NCBI RefSeq assembly: GCF_900102035.1
Contig: NZ_LT629689.1
Span: forward strand, 5,676,501 to 5,740,500
Length of the DNA stretch: 64,000 nt
Direction of reading: 5' to 3'
Source: Pseudomonas extremaustralis
Lineage (GTDB): Bacteria; Pseudomonadota; Gammaproteobacteria; Pseudomonadales; Pseudomonadaceae
Below, one piece after another: positions 45,098 through 53,552 of this stretch. Position numbers and translations under genes: made by a program. The notes below the pieces were generated by a model. The model did no database searches. It had not been told where the DNA came from and saw only the letters and a list, made by a program, of their open reading frames with translations. Position 1 is the stretch's first letter, and every line of letters starts with the position of its first letter.

Positions 45098-46366
45098 ATG
45101 GAATGCAACACTCGAATACTCGCCGCCCGACTATTGCTCGCGGGTGGTGTCATCAGCCTCTCGACTCCCGCCGCTGCTGACTTTATCAAGGACAGCAAAG
45201 CCAGCCTGGAACTGCGTAACTTTTATTTCAACCGGGATTTTCGCCAGTACAACGCAGCGCAATCCAAACAAGAAGAATGGGCGCAAGGTTTCCTGCTGCG
45301 TTATGAGTCGGGCTATACCGAGGGTTTGATCGGTGTCGGTTTCGATGCCATCGGCCTGCTGGGGGTCAAGCTCGACTCCAGTCCTGATCGCGCCGGCTCT
45401 GGCCTGCTCAAACGCCACAGCGACACACGCAAAGGAGCCCAGGACGAATATGGTGAAATGGGTTTGACGGCGAAACTGCGCACCTCGAAAAGCACGCTTA
45501 AGCTCGGCACGCTGCTGCCCAAACTGCCGACGGTATTGGCCAACGATTCACGGCTGCTGCCACAAACCTTCGAAGGCGTTCAATTGACCTCGCTGGAAAT
45601 CGATGGCTTGACCGTGGATGCCGGGCGGCTGACGCAGGTTAACCAGCGCGACTCCTCAGACTATGAAGACATGAGCATCACCCGCACCGGCGCCAAGGGC
45701 ATCATCAGTCGGCGGGTGGACAGCGACAGCTTCGATTTCGCCAGCCTGAACTACAAGTGGACCGGCAACCTCACCACCGGCTACGCTTACGGCCATCTCG
45801 ACAATTTCTACGACCAGCACATGGTCAACCTAACCTACATATTGCCGGTGACCACCGGCCAGTCATTGAAGTCGGATCTGCGCTTCGCCCGTTCTAAAGA
45901 CGATGGCGGCAGTAACGTCGATAACAATGCGTTTGGCGCGATGTTCACCTACAGCCTTGGCAGTCACGCCTTCGGCCTTGGTTATCAAGCTATGCGCGGC
46001 AACACAGGTTTCGCCTACATCAATGGTACCGACCCGTTCCTGTTGAACTTTGTGCAGATCAGCGACTTCGCCAGCAAGGATGAGCGGTCCTGGCAAGCGC
46101 GCTACGACTACAACTTCGCGGCCATTGGCATACCCGGTCTAACCTTCATGACCCGCTACCTCAACGGCTCCAACGTTGACTTGGGCAGCAACCGTCCCGA
46201 GGGCAAGGAATGGGAACGCGATACCGACATTGGTTATGTCGTGCAGGGAGGACCGCTGAAGAACGTTGGGGTGAAATGGCGTAATGCGACCGTACGCTCG
46301 ACCAACTTTGGCAACGATCAAGATGAAAATCGATTGATCATCAGTTATACGTTGCCGATCTGGTGA
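45098..46366 (+). CDS. OprD-family outer-membrane porin
   Basis: A 422-residue porin with a signal peptide (residues 1-28, ending PAAA) and then DFIKDSKASLELRNFYFNRD, GVGFDAIGLLGVKLDSSPDR, GEMGLTAKLRTSKSTLKLGT and the last strand NRLIISYTLPIW, all standard OprD features. OprD/Opd/Opr proteins admit amino acids and carboxylates, often specific for the acid degraded by linked genes. Position after etfBA supports uptake of the same acid. The longer frame from 44942 lacks a signal at its N-terminus. Confidence 0.93.
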   Translation: MECNTRILAARLLLAGGVISLSTPAAADFIKDSKASLELRNFYFNRDFRQYNAAQSKQEEWAQGFLLRYESGYTEGLIGVGFDAIGLLGVKLDSSPDRAGSGLLKRHSDTRKGAQDEYGEMGLTAKLRTSKSTLKLGTLLPKLPTVLANDSRLLPQTFEGVQLTSLEIDGLTVDAGRLTQVNQRDSSDYEDMSITRTGAKGIISRRVDSDSFDFASLNYKWTGNLTTGYAYGHLDNFYDQHMVNLTYILPVTTGQSLKSDLRFARSKDDGGSNVDNNAFGAMFTYSLGSHAFGLGYQAMRGNTGFAYINGTDPFLLNFVQISDFASKDERSWQARYDYNFAAIGIPGLTFMTRYLNGSNVDLGSNRPEGKEWERDTDIGYVVQGGPLKNVGVKWRNATVRSTNFGNDQDENRLIISYTLPIW

Positions 46367-46400
46367 GTAACGGACGTAGCCGACGGAAAAAACGCTGAAA

Positions 46401-46422
46401 AGCCCTCCGCGTCCTGGAGGCT
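46401..46422. terminator. Possible terminator hairpin after the porin gene
   Basis: AGCCCTCC and GGAGGCT can pair across GCGTCCT with one bulged C, 35 bases after the porin stop. No T tract follows, so the call is weak. Confidence 0.3.
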
Positions 46423-46464
46423 AAGCCCGCCAGGTTGACGTGTTCCGCCTGGCCCAGCGCAAAC

Positions 46465-46822
46465 CTATCGATCCTCGCGGGTTTGCCACAGGCGCAGTAG
46501 GTAGATAGTGGATTTCACTATCTCGTAACGCATCTCGTCGTGGCCGATCTGTATTCGGCGCACATCCGGGGGCTCAAATTTTTTCAGCTGTTCGCCAATC
46601 CGCGGATTTTCAGCAGTGTGGTCGGCGCGGCCGTGAGTGGCTGTACCGTTCGTGCGGCCGCAGGCTGATGGTTATGTCTGGGGCAGCAGATACGACCAGA
46701 ACCTTGAACGTCATCTTGATCAAACCGAGGTGAACAAACTGTTCCCTGACAAGGCTCTGGCAAGGATAGTCGAACGGCCCGTCGCTGATCGATTCGGCCG
46801 ACCAGTCGACTTCGACCAGCAC
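46465..46822 (-). pseudogene. Decayed RelE/ParE-family toxin gene
   Basis: The minus-strand frame ending at 46465 reads HTAENPRIGEQLKKFEPPDV, RRIQIGHDEMRYEIVKSTIY, LLRLWQTREDR, which is the C-terminal signature of ParE toxins. The N-terminal part VEVDWSAESISDGPFDY is in a different frame (46822-46610). The gene is therefore frameshifted near 46620. Minus-strand sequence just upstream (EELAKISQSSARYQWFKVD) may be the end of its antitoxin. Confidence 0.6.
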
Positions 46823-47213
46823 TTTCTAGTCAACTTTGAACCACTGATAGCGCGCCGAGGACTGGGAAATTTTTGCTAGTTCTTCACCGAACTGTTGGCG
46901 GTGATGCATTTTTGACCGGGCGGCTGATTTTGATTGATCCAACTGCAGCTTCTCCACTCCCAGGACTATCGTTTGCTGGGTATTCGGGCGGGACAATGAG
47001 TTCCGGCAGTCCGGATCAACGACGCATCAGCGCCAAAACAGTTTGGCAATACAGAGTCTCAACACACTGGCGGTAATTACGCCAATGGGCGACTGGAGCC
47101 TGGCCCCGTTTACCGAAGGGCAACGGCGCAATATTTTGTAGCTGCTAGGCGGACTTGGTCGAGTACCTACCTATTGGAATCGGCTGAGGTCGAAAAAAGA
47201 TAGAACGAGAATC
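46823..47213. other. Gene-free spacer, left edge of the island
   Basis: No complete gene is seen. Short coding-like fragments (FGNTESQHTGGNYANGR on plus) lack starts. It may contain the left attachment junction of the island, but no repeat could be matched by eye to the sequence by the integrase. Confidence 0.35.
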
Positions 47214-47237
47214 AATAGGGGGCCTGCGCCCCCTATT
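47214..47237. terminator. Terminator-like perfect hairpin after the leftward island operon
   Basis: AATAGGGGGC pairs perfectly with GCCCCCTATT across CTGC, 31 bases past the stop of the 47268 gene. Minus-strand transcripts would end with TATTGATTCTC, so the T tract is modest. Confidence 0.55.
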
Positions 47238-47267
47238 ACATCGACCGTGCTGCTGTGCTCAGGACTG

Positions 47268-48056
47268 TTATTGCAACAGGTAGCCCATCGGATGGTCATC
47301 ATTGTCGAAGCAGAGGATGGTTTCACAGTGGCCGCCTAGCTGGTCGGCATTCGATTCGCTGATGTCCGGCAACCATTTGCCCAGTTCGGCAATAGGGACT
47401 TTTTTGCTGTTGATGTAGCAATCGTCATCCATACGTGGGTTGCACCAGGCGGTCTTGACGTCGGGCCATTCGGACTGGGCCGAGCTGGAAGGTGACTGAG
47501 CTGCTTCCTGGGCATTTCCCTTTTGAGCTTGCCAGGCGGCATAACCACCCTCATAGCGCTTGTCGAAAGTGGAAGCAAGTTGGTTATCAGGGACGCTAAT
47601 ATCTAGGTAGAACTGGTACAGGATAGAACCGGCTTCGGCATACGACACCTGATGAGAGGTATCGACACGGTAGGCCACCGGCTTGCCGTCGGTGCTGGTG
47701 CCGATGCGGTACCAGATTGATAATGTGAACAAAACATCTTGGTTCCATTCACCCACCATCGCATTGCTTATACGGCACTTGCCGCGCAGGCACTGGCCAC
47801 TTACCTGGTTGACATAGCGCACGTCCTGTTTGCGCTGGGCATCCCAGATGAGCACATCGCGGGTGGTTTCCATCCACGTGCATTTCAGCATGGGTTGACC
47901 ATTGAAAGCTTTCTTTGCAATACATGGGATCGCTTCGGGGAGGCCATTGGTTGAAGTCTCGTCTGGGAAGGCGATAGCACCCCAGGCGTAATGGTCCACC
48001 ACGGCGTTGGCGTTGGCGCAAAAGATGAGCAGCAGGATGCTGATTATCCGTTTCAT
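47268..48056 (-). CDS. Secreted hypothetical protein of the island
   Basis: A 262-residue protein with a clear signal peptide (MKRIISILLLIFCANANA). The mature part has eight or so Cys (PCIAKK, KCTWMET, CLRGKC, WCNPRMDDDC, HCETILCFD), so disulfides in the periplasm are probable. GGAGAG precedes the ATG at 48056. No family was recognised. It is the last gene of the leftward group and may be a cargo or conjugation-related gene. Confidence 0.7.
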   Translation of the reverse strand: MKRIISILLLIFCANANAVVDHYAWGAIAFPDETSTNGLPEAIPCIAKKAFNGQPMLKCTWMETTRDVLIWDAQRKQDVRYVNQVSGQCLRGKCRISNAMVGEWNQDVLFTLSIWYRIGTSTDGKPVAYRVDTSHQVSYAEAGSILYQFYLDISVPDNQLASTFDKRYEGGYAAWQAQKGNAQEAAQSPSSSAQSEWPDVKTAWCNPRMDDDCYINSKKVPIAELGKWLPDISESNADQLGGHCETILCFDNDDHPMGYLLQ

Positions 48057-48166
48057 GGGTTCTCTCCAGTTTGTTGCTTCGTGCGAAATTAACGACCGGT
48101 GAAGAGGCAAACGAGCCCTGCAAAACAATAGGGTTACGCTGTTGGTAATTGTGGGAATGAGTGAGA

Positions 48167-48520
48167 TTATTTCTTGTAGGTGACCTTGAGCCGCTGATTT
48201 ACGTAGTCCTTGAGGATTTCGTAATCAGGGTTGTAGGTAACTAGACTGTGCCCCACGCTTGCGACGGCCCCGAGCGTTACCACGGTCAGCGTTGCAGGTA
48301 TGGATAGGACGCTGAATACAGCACCGAGTGCGCCGCCTTTTACCGCAGCACTTTTTACGTCGCTTCTGACTCGACACTTCAGTCCCTGGCTTTCAATCTT
48401 GGTTTCGACAAGTTTGATACTTGCCATGAAATTGCCCCTGAGGCCATTGATCTCGAAAGACGCATTGCTTTTCACGAGGCCTTCAATCTGCGCTTCATTC
48501 AGGCCGGTTACGACGATCAT
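48167..48520 (-). CDS. Hypothetical protein with a hydrophobic centre
   Basis: A 117-residue protein: a soluble N-terminal half (GLNEAQIEGLVKSNASFEIN), then a Gly/Ala/Val-rich hydrophobic stretch (AAVKGGALGAVFSVLSIPAT, LTVVTLGAVASVGHSL) and a basic tail (NQRLKVTYKK). It is not a recognised family. It could be membrane-associated. The start at 48520 lacks a strong ribosome site. Confidence 0.6.
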   Translation of the reverse strand: MIVVTGLNEAQIEGLVKSNASFEINGLRGNFMASIKLVETKIESQGLKCRVRSDVKSAAVKGGALGAVFSVLSIPATLTVVTLGAVASVGHSLVTYNPDYEILKDYVNQRLKVTYKK

Positions 48521-48660
48521 GGTTTTTCTGAGCTCCCTGCAAGAGGTTGTCGATTAGAGAAAAAAGTCGCATATCAACCTTTAGGGGTGAGTCTCGGTTT
48601 GAGAGGTCCTTCATGTCACTAGGTTGATCGCCAACTATCCAGGTTGAAGTGGAGGGTGGC

Positions 48661-49008
48661 ATGTCAAAAACCGAATCGAAGCAATTGGCGAAGCTGGTGG
48701 GCCAAGCAATTGCTCGCCAGCGTGTTCGTTGCAAGCTGAGTCAGGAGCAGGTCGCCGAGAGGCTTGGGATTGGCAGTGAGGCGGTGTCGCGTATCGAGCG
48801 CGGGATCGTGATGCCCAACGTCGAGCGATTGGTGGAGTTAGCGGGCATTTTTGGCTGTGAGACAGCCGACTGGCTGACCGAGGGAAGTTCACGTCCGGAA
48901 GATCAGGCGTGCCGGCTTTACGATCTGCTGTCGACGCTGGACATGAGCGACCGTACGCTCGTCATGGGCATGGTGGAAGGGCTTGTTAAGCGTCTCGTTC
49001 GTAGCTGA
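48661..49008 (+). CDS. XRE-family helix-turn-helix regulator
   Basis: A 115-residue protein with a Cro/C1-type HTH at residues 13-60: VGQAIARQRVRCKLSQEQVA, ERLGIGSEAVSRIERGIVMP. A short C-terminal part follows (RLYDLLSTLDMSDRTLVMGM). GGAGG lies before the ATG at 48661. It is the only rightward gene within the leftward group and is divergent from the 48167 gene, so it may regulate the operons on both sides. Confidence 0.85.
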   Translation: MSKTESKQLAKLVGQAIARQRVRCKLSQEQVAERLGIGSEAVSRIERGIVMPNVERLVELAGIFGCETADWLTEGSSRPEDQACRLYDLLSTLDMSDRTLVMGMVEGLVKRLVRS

Positions 49009-49017
49009 GTAGCTGTT

Positions 49018-49332
49018 TCACGGCGGCGGAGGCACTAGCTCCGCTGCCTCCTTGTCGAAGAGCGCGCCGCAACGCGGGCATAAGCAATCGAACCCCGCGA
49101 ACTGATACTTTCCGACATCGTCAGCAACTCGCAGCGCTGATGGGTAGGCGGGAACAATAGCGGCCAGCCCATTCAGTAGTGAGTAGTATCCGGGACGATC
49201 CTGAAGGCTCTCATGCGTGTTCTGAGCTCCCCGTACTGCTCCATCGGCGAGGCCGATCAGCAAGGCGATGCCCCTTGCGGCCTCCAGGGTGAGGACGGCT
49301 TGGCAGTCGCAGATCAAACACTGGCTGATCAT
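49018..49332 (-). CDS. Hypothetical protein with two zinc-knuckle-like CxxC pairs
   Basis: A 104-residue protein: CLICDC near the N-terminus and CLCPRCGALFDKE near the C-terminus could form a zinc ribbon. The middle is helical and hydrophobic (GIALLIGLADGAVRG). It ends 10 bases from the stop of the XRE gene, convergently. No family recognised. Confidence 0.6.
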   Translation of the reverse strand: MISQCLICDCQAVLTLEAARGIALLIGLADGAVRGAQNTHESLQDRPGYYSLLNGLAAIVPAYPSALRVADDVGKYQFAGFDCLCPRCGALFDKEAAELVPPPP

Positions 49333-49381
49333 CGTTCATTCTCCTAATGGGTGAGTGTGGCTATGCGCTGTTTGGCCACCG

Positions 49382-49588
49382 TTAGGTGGCAGTGTTTTTG
49401 CTGGGATTGCTCTGGATCGATGCGCTCAACACCTTGAGCGGGCGATTCAGAATCCAGCACGCCAACAGCACGGCGACCAGCAGTGGCGGGAAGCGCAACA
49501 TCAACATAATGCTTACGACCAACGTGCCGGCTGCCGCCAACGCGCCAACGAACGCAAACAGGCAAAGCAGAAATCGTAGTAGGGCCAT
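49382..49588 (-). CDS. Small two-helix membrane protein
   Basis: A 68-residue protein with MALLRFLLCLFAFVGALAAA, GTLVVSIMLMLRFPPLLVAV and LLACWILNRPL. GGAG precedes the ATG. It sits between the zinc-ribbon protein and the RDF-like gene. Similar tiny membrane proteins occur in integrative elements. Function unknown. Confidence 0.6.
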   Translation of the reverse strand: MALLRFLLCLFAFVGALAAAGTLVVSIMLMLRFPPLLVAVLLACWILNRPLKVLSASIQSNPSKNTAT

Positions 49589-49630
49589 TTCGGGTCTCCA
49601 AAGTCTTCCTGAAGTCAGGCAGGTGTCAGG

Positions 49631-50527
49631 TCAATGGGTTTGCGTGGCGAGCGCTTCGAGCTTGTCGGCCAGAGCGTTGGAGTTGGTTTGTAGTGCTTTG
49701 CATCGTTCCGTGGTGGCAATTGCATCCGGGCTCGAAAAGAACTCTTCAATCACAGCACTGCTGTCTTCCTCGCTGTCCTCAAAAGCGCCGTTGCTAAAGC
49801 CTCGTCGAGCCGCCTCATCCAGCGCTACCTGATCAAATCCCGCTGATTGCCGTTGGGTCTCAAGTTCGTTGGCAGACTGCAGCATCTCTGCGATGTTCAT
49901 GCCGCCGCGCACGGTCAGGTCGACGTAGAAAATCGGTGTGCCATGGCTCTGTCGTGTCGACTTGCCACGCAGACGCAATTCCAGCGGTAGGCAGGCCAAC
50001 CGGTTACCCGAGATGGCCTGGAAGTAATGCAGCCGAGCGGCCAGGGTGCGGATGCTGTTGAAACCAGTAGTGCGGAACACGAAACTGCCTAGCGGATCGT
50101 CATCACCGATCAGCACATTCAACCTGCCATAGGGCTTGCAAGCTCCGCCTTTGGCTAATGAACAAGCATCCGGCGAGGGGCAGGGGAGTGATTGCATACC
50201 GTCCTGCGTGACACGTTTACAGGCCTCGCCATTGCCGACACACAGCGGTCGTCCAGACTGGCGATCGAACAGGGTGTAGTCGGCACGGAAGTTCAGATCT
50301 GGTTCGTTGAACAGCAGGCGCACCGGGATGCTGCGCAGCTTGTCTTCCTTGCTCTGGCGTAGTTCGTCATTGAGTGGGTGTAGTAGCCAGCCGTCCCGGC
50401 TTTGCACCTGGGACGTGATGGTGAATTGATCATCTTTCTCCGGCAGGCGTTTACCGTTTTTCTCGATGACTTTGCCGATGGAGATGCGTCCGAGCGCAGG
50501 GGGTGTCAGGGCTAAGCCTTTCAACAT
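49631..50527 (-). CDS. Phage/ICE protein resembling recombination directionality factors
   Basis: A 298-residue protein: GRISIGKVIEKNGKRLPEKD, DQFTITSQVQSRDGWLLHPL, RSIPVRLLFNEPDLNFRADY, CKRVTQDGMQSLPCPSPDAC, GTPIFYVDLTVRGGMNIAEM. The layout (small-target beta domain, Cys-rich insert of four Cys) matches a family annotated in Pseudomonas elements as hydrolase/metal-binding or recombination directionality factor-like. It lies 80 bases after the YqaJ gene, same strand. The role is family-level inference. Confidence 0.65.
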   Translation of the reverse strand: MLKGLALTPPALGRISIGKVIEKNGKRLPEKDDQFTITSQVQSRDGWLLHPLNDELRQSKEDKLRSIPVRLLFNEPDLNFRADYTLFDRQSGRPLCVGNGEACKRVTQDGMQSLPCPSPDACSLAKGGACKPYGRLNVLIGDDDPLGSFVFRTTGFNSIRTLAARLHYFQAISGNRLACLPLELRLRGKSTRQSHGTPIFYVDLTVRGGMNIAEMLQSANELETQRQSAGFDQVALDEAARRGFSNGAFEDSEEDSSAVIEEFFSSPDAIATTERCKALQTNSNALADKLEALATQTH

Positions 50528-50607
50528 GATGGTTCTCCTGGAAATGAAAAAAGGCCGGCCACGCAGCGCGAACTGCATGGACTGGCCAAGGGGAGGTAAT
50601 AGCGGAG

Positions 50608-51612
50608 TCAGTTGATCAGGAAGCGGCGACTGCCTTCCTTGGTTTTGGTGTAGCGAACTTGTAGGTAGGGTTTCTCTTGCAATAGGCGTTGGACATCGAG
50701 TACGGCACTGTCCTTGGATTTTTTCCAGCTGATGTAACCGCTGGAAAACTCCGCTCGGGTGGCCTCGCCCATGGCCTGCAGTAGTATCTGCTTGAGCTGG
50801 GCCTCGCGCGTTTCCTTCTCGCCAATGGACTGGCGAACGGCCTTAAGTTCCAGGTAGGCCTCTGCTAAACCGGCGCGACTGCTGAAGTCGACGGTCTGGC
50901 CGTTGTCTTCTGGGTACAAGCAGCGCAAAGCTGCTTCAGCCGATGCGCTACCGTCGGCCGGTGGCGGGGTATCGGTTTCCACGTAGGTCCAGAACTTGCG
51001 CTCCAGTTCGATCAGGCGAGCGATCATTTGCTCGTCACGCTCGATGCGATGAATCTCCAGGTGCTGACCGCCCAGCAGTACCGCCACATCCGCGGCTTGC
51101 TTGCCAGTGACGGCGAGCTGGTGCATCACTTGAAGTTGGACATACTCGGGCACGCCTTCCTTCCAGAGACGTGCCCCGTTTATGCCGGCGGTCTTGCATT
51201 CGAGGATCTGCACGTCGTCTCCGCCAATTACCTCGCGGTCGATGTTGGCCAGCATCCAGGGCAGTTCGGGGTTCGGATGCTGCAGCACGGCGTTAATCCG
51301 CCGCACTTTTTTACCGGTGCGCTTGCTGTAGTGCCAAGCGACGATGGGTTCCAGCACATTGCCCCAATAGGCTGGACTCTCTTCATCATGAGGATCTATT
51401 TTCGGTAGCGTGGCATCGCGACCAGTCTTTTCAAGCCACAGCTCCAACTGCGACTTGTACGGGTTGAGCCCAACCGCAGCGCCTGCGTCGGAACTACCGA
51501 TGCCTTGTTTACGCACTTCAAGCCAGTCCTCGCGCGGCAGTTCCTTGGTGCTGACCAGGCGAAGGGCAGGGCGGAGCTTCGGGGTACTACTATTCAATGA
51601 GGTTGCTTTCAT
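50608..51612 (-). CDS. YqaJ-family viral recombinase nuclease
   Basis: A 334-residue lambda-exonuclease-like nuclease: DWLEVRKQGIGSSDAGAAVG, LNPYKSQLELWLEKTGR, WGNVLEPIVAWHYSKRTGKK, LANIDREVIGGDDVQILECK and TAG. The acidic residues in LEPIVA, NIDRE and ILECK match the PD-(D/E)xK core. It would resect dsDNA ends for annealing or recombination of the element. AAGGTGA precedes the ATG at 51612. No annealase (RecT/Bet) is visible beside it. Confidence 0.88.
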   Translation of the reverse strand: MKATSLNSSTPKLRPALRLVSTKELPREDWLEVRKQGIGSSDAGAAVGLNPYKSQLELWLEKTGRDATLPKIDPHDEESPAYWGNVLEPIVAWHYSKRTGKKVRRINAVLQHPNPELPWMLANIDREVIGGDDVQILECKTAGINGARLWKEGVPEYVQLQVMHQLAVTGKQAADVAVLLGGQHLEIHRIERDEQMIARLIELERKFWTYVETDTPPPADGSASAEAALRCLYPEDNGQTVDFSSRAGLAEAYLELKAVRQSIGEKETREAQLKQILLQAMGEATRAEFSSGYISWKKSKDSAVLDVQRLLQEKPYLQVRYTKTKEGSRRFLIN

Positions 51613-51685
51613 CGTGTTCACCTTGCAGGCATAAATACGCCCGACCAGCACAAGGCTGACCGGGCGTGGCGATTGACGAGAAGGG

Positions 51686-52654
51686 TTAAGCTGCGAGACG
51701 CAGCGCTGCATCCAGGGCGCGTTGCTTGATTTGCGAACCCTGACCAAACCACGCTGAGTCCATGCGGTACTCATTGCTACGTGCGCGGCGCTCGTGATCG
51801 ACGTACTCGGTCACCGCATTGAGCAAGCCCCAGGCGGTTCCGCGTGCCGATTCGAGCTGGCTGCCCCGACCACGGCCTTCATACAGCTCTTGCACCTTTC
51901 GTAGGGCGCGTTCGTTGGGTAGTTGCTCTGGTAGTTGATTGCTCGGATTTACCTCACACAACACCGACATGAAATATCCAAGAGCCTCATGCCACTGGAC
52001 CTTGCGTTCAGCGAGATGGCGCATGCGATACATGAACTCGTCCCAGCCGGAGACGGCTATGCCGAGTTGCTTCTTCACTGCCTTCGGATCGAAGCGGGTA
52101 CTGTGCGGCACCTTGATTGCACGAGATGAGCCGTCCAGGGCTATCGTCAGGGTGTTGTTGCAGACCACGCGCACGGTGGTGGGTGTTGCCGTGGTGGCCA
52201 GGGTGCCGTCGCAGGACGTGGCCAGCAGCAGGTAGCCGTTGACCTGATCGTTTCCTTTCAGGGCAGCGCCTTGTCCGGTGCGCGCAAGTGCCCAGAACTT
52301 GCGCCCGCCTTTGAGTACCCCCGCAGTCTCCAGCTCGTAGCCGGAGACCTCGGTGAGGTCACGATAAAACTCCAGCACCTCACGCGGCTGCACGGTGTGG
52401 TAACGCTGGGAGACCACCGACAGCGGTGCTTTAGTATCGGAGCGGTAGAGCACCTTCTGCTCCGGAAAAGAATGTATAGCGCCGATGTGGCCGACGGCAC
52501 CCGATTTGAAGTGTACGGGGCTTTCTTGGATCGCCCAGTCCATCCCAGCTTCGCGTTGCCAAACTTCGATGGGTTGCTTCTGAGTGAGCTGATTGCCCAG
52601 GCCATGCCAGGGAGTTTCGCCAGCGTAGGCCATAGTTTCGACGAGATGAGCCAT
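51686..52654 (-). CDS. DUF932-family protein
   Basis: A 322-residue protein: AYAGETPWHGLGNQLTQKQP, DWAIQESPVHFKSG, LSVVSQRYHTVQPREVLEFY, GRKFWALARTGQ and TPTTVRVVCNNTLTIALDGS. These match DUF932 (LGT-type phage/plasmid protein). It commonly travels with YqaJ nucleases on plasmids, phages and ICEs; a role in recombination is suspected but not proven. The ATG at 52654 gives the family start. Confidence 0.85.
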   Translation of the reverse strand: MAHLVETMAYAGETPWHGLGNQLTQKQPIEVWQREAGMDWAIQESPVHFKSGAVGHIGAIHSFPEQKVLYRSDTKAPLSVVSQRYHTVQPREVLEFYRDLTEVSGYELETAGVLKGGRKFWALARTGQGAALKGNDQVNGYLLLATSCDGTLATTATPTTVRVVCNNTLTIALDGSSRAIKVPHSTRFDPKAVKKQLGIAVSGWDEFMYRMRHLAERKVQWHEALGYFMSVLCEVNPSNQLPEQLPNERALRKVQELYEGRGRGSQLESARGTAWGLLNAVTEYVDHERRARSNEYRMDSAWFGQGSQIKQRALDAALRLAA

Positions 52655-52746
52655 TGTTTTAATTCCTTTAGGTGCAAGCCGGCATAAAGCGCCACGCAGA
52701 GCGCAGCACCGTCCGGACGAAATAAATAGAGGGGAGGTTGACTTGG

Positions 52747-53076
52747 TTAGGTCGGGAGGTTGAAGTGGTGGCCACATAGCAAGCAGAGGTTGTGGGCCAG
52801 GACGTGGCGATCGAGCGACTCACCCAGTTGGGCGCCGAGAGCACAGCCGGCGACACCACCGGCCAACCCGCCGAGGATGGCACCCGATACCGAACCGAGG
52901 GTGATACCTACAGGGCCGGCGATGGCGCCAATAAGCGCGCCTGCTTGGCCTCCAGCAAGCGCAGCACTAACGCCGCGCACAGCACCACCCACGGTGCCGA
53001 TGGCCGCGCCGACTTTCATGGCGTGATGAAAAGAAGCGACTTTGGGGGAATGACAGCGAGGGCACTGCAATGACAT
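52747..53076 (-). CDS. Gly-zipper membrane protein with zinc-ribbon ends
   Basis: A 109-residue protein with a CxxC pair at each end (LQCPRCHS and LCLLCGHHF) and a central GxxxG-rich region: AAIGTVGGAVRGVSAALAGG, QAGALIGAIAGPVGITLGSV, SGAILGGLAGGVAGCALGAQ. Gly-zipper segments pack in membranes and can form pores. It is first in the leftward operon. Function unknown. The paired Cys suggest metal binding that joins the two ends. Confidence 0.7.
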   Translation of the reverse strand: MSLQCPRCHSPKVASFHHAMKVGAAIGTVGGAVRGVSAALAGGQAGALIGAIAGPVGITLGSVSGAILGGLAGGVAGCALGAQLGESLDRHVLAHNLCLLCGHHFNLPT

Positions 53077-53552
53077 GGGGCGAACCTCCTTGGGGGTGAT
53101 GTCACTGCGATTATGTGTGGCTGAATTCTTTTCGAATTGAAGTGCTCAGGTTAGACCAAGCATCGGCATACGAATTGAAGCCTTAGAGCGCGCGACGCCC
53201 CATCTCTCCAAGCTATCTACTCTAAATAGCGGCTATTTTGGCTATCCGTAGCCAAAATAGCCGCTATTTTACCAATGTATGCGCCAAACTCACGATTTCT
53301 AAAAATCGTTATTACGATAAGTCAAGATGTGTGCTTGGAAATTTCTCGCTGACTTCCGGTCACTGCATCCTCGCCCAGGAATCATCCACGTGGAGCCTTT
53401 TGCGGTAGGTTGTGGGTCTATTTAAGTTGTTTTCGTAAAAGTCAATATTGGCGCTAACAATTTTATTAAATTTTATAAGCGCGGGCGGTTCGGTTGTGAG
53501 CGCGGCCTAATAACATTTCCCCTGTGTATTCAGAGCGTAACGAGAGGGTGAA
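53077..53552. other. Divergent control region between the two island arms
   Basis: No gene is seen in these 476 bases. The stretch holds the 46-bp cruciform at 53224-53269 and a shorter imperfect dyad, ACGATTTCTAAAAATCGT, at about 53290-53307. It lies between the leftward operon starting at 53076 and the rightward AlpA gene at 53553, so it is the probable promoter and control region of the element. Confidence 0.55.
53224..53269. repeat. 46-bp perfect cruciform made of two 15-bp palindromes
   Basis: The 21 bases at 53224-53244 pair exactly with 53249-53269 across TCCG. Each arm contains its own palindrome, AAATAGCGGCTATTT (53224-53238) and AAATAGCCGCTATTT (53255-53269). The 15-mers are dyads around a single base, as expected for two dimer-binding operators, while the whole can extrude as a hairpin. 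The element is in the control region of the island. Confidence 0.85.

Noticed and set aside
53224..53269. Cruciform as a plain transcription terminator
   Set aside because: No T tract follows on either strand and it lies upstream of divergent genes, so a control or origin role is more likely.
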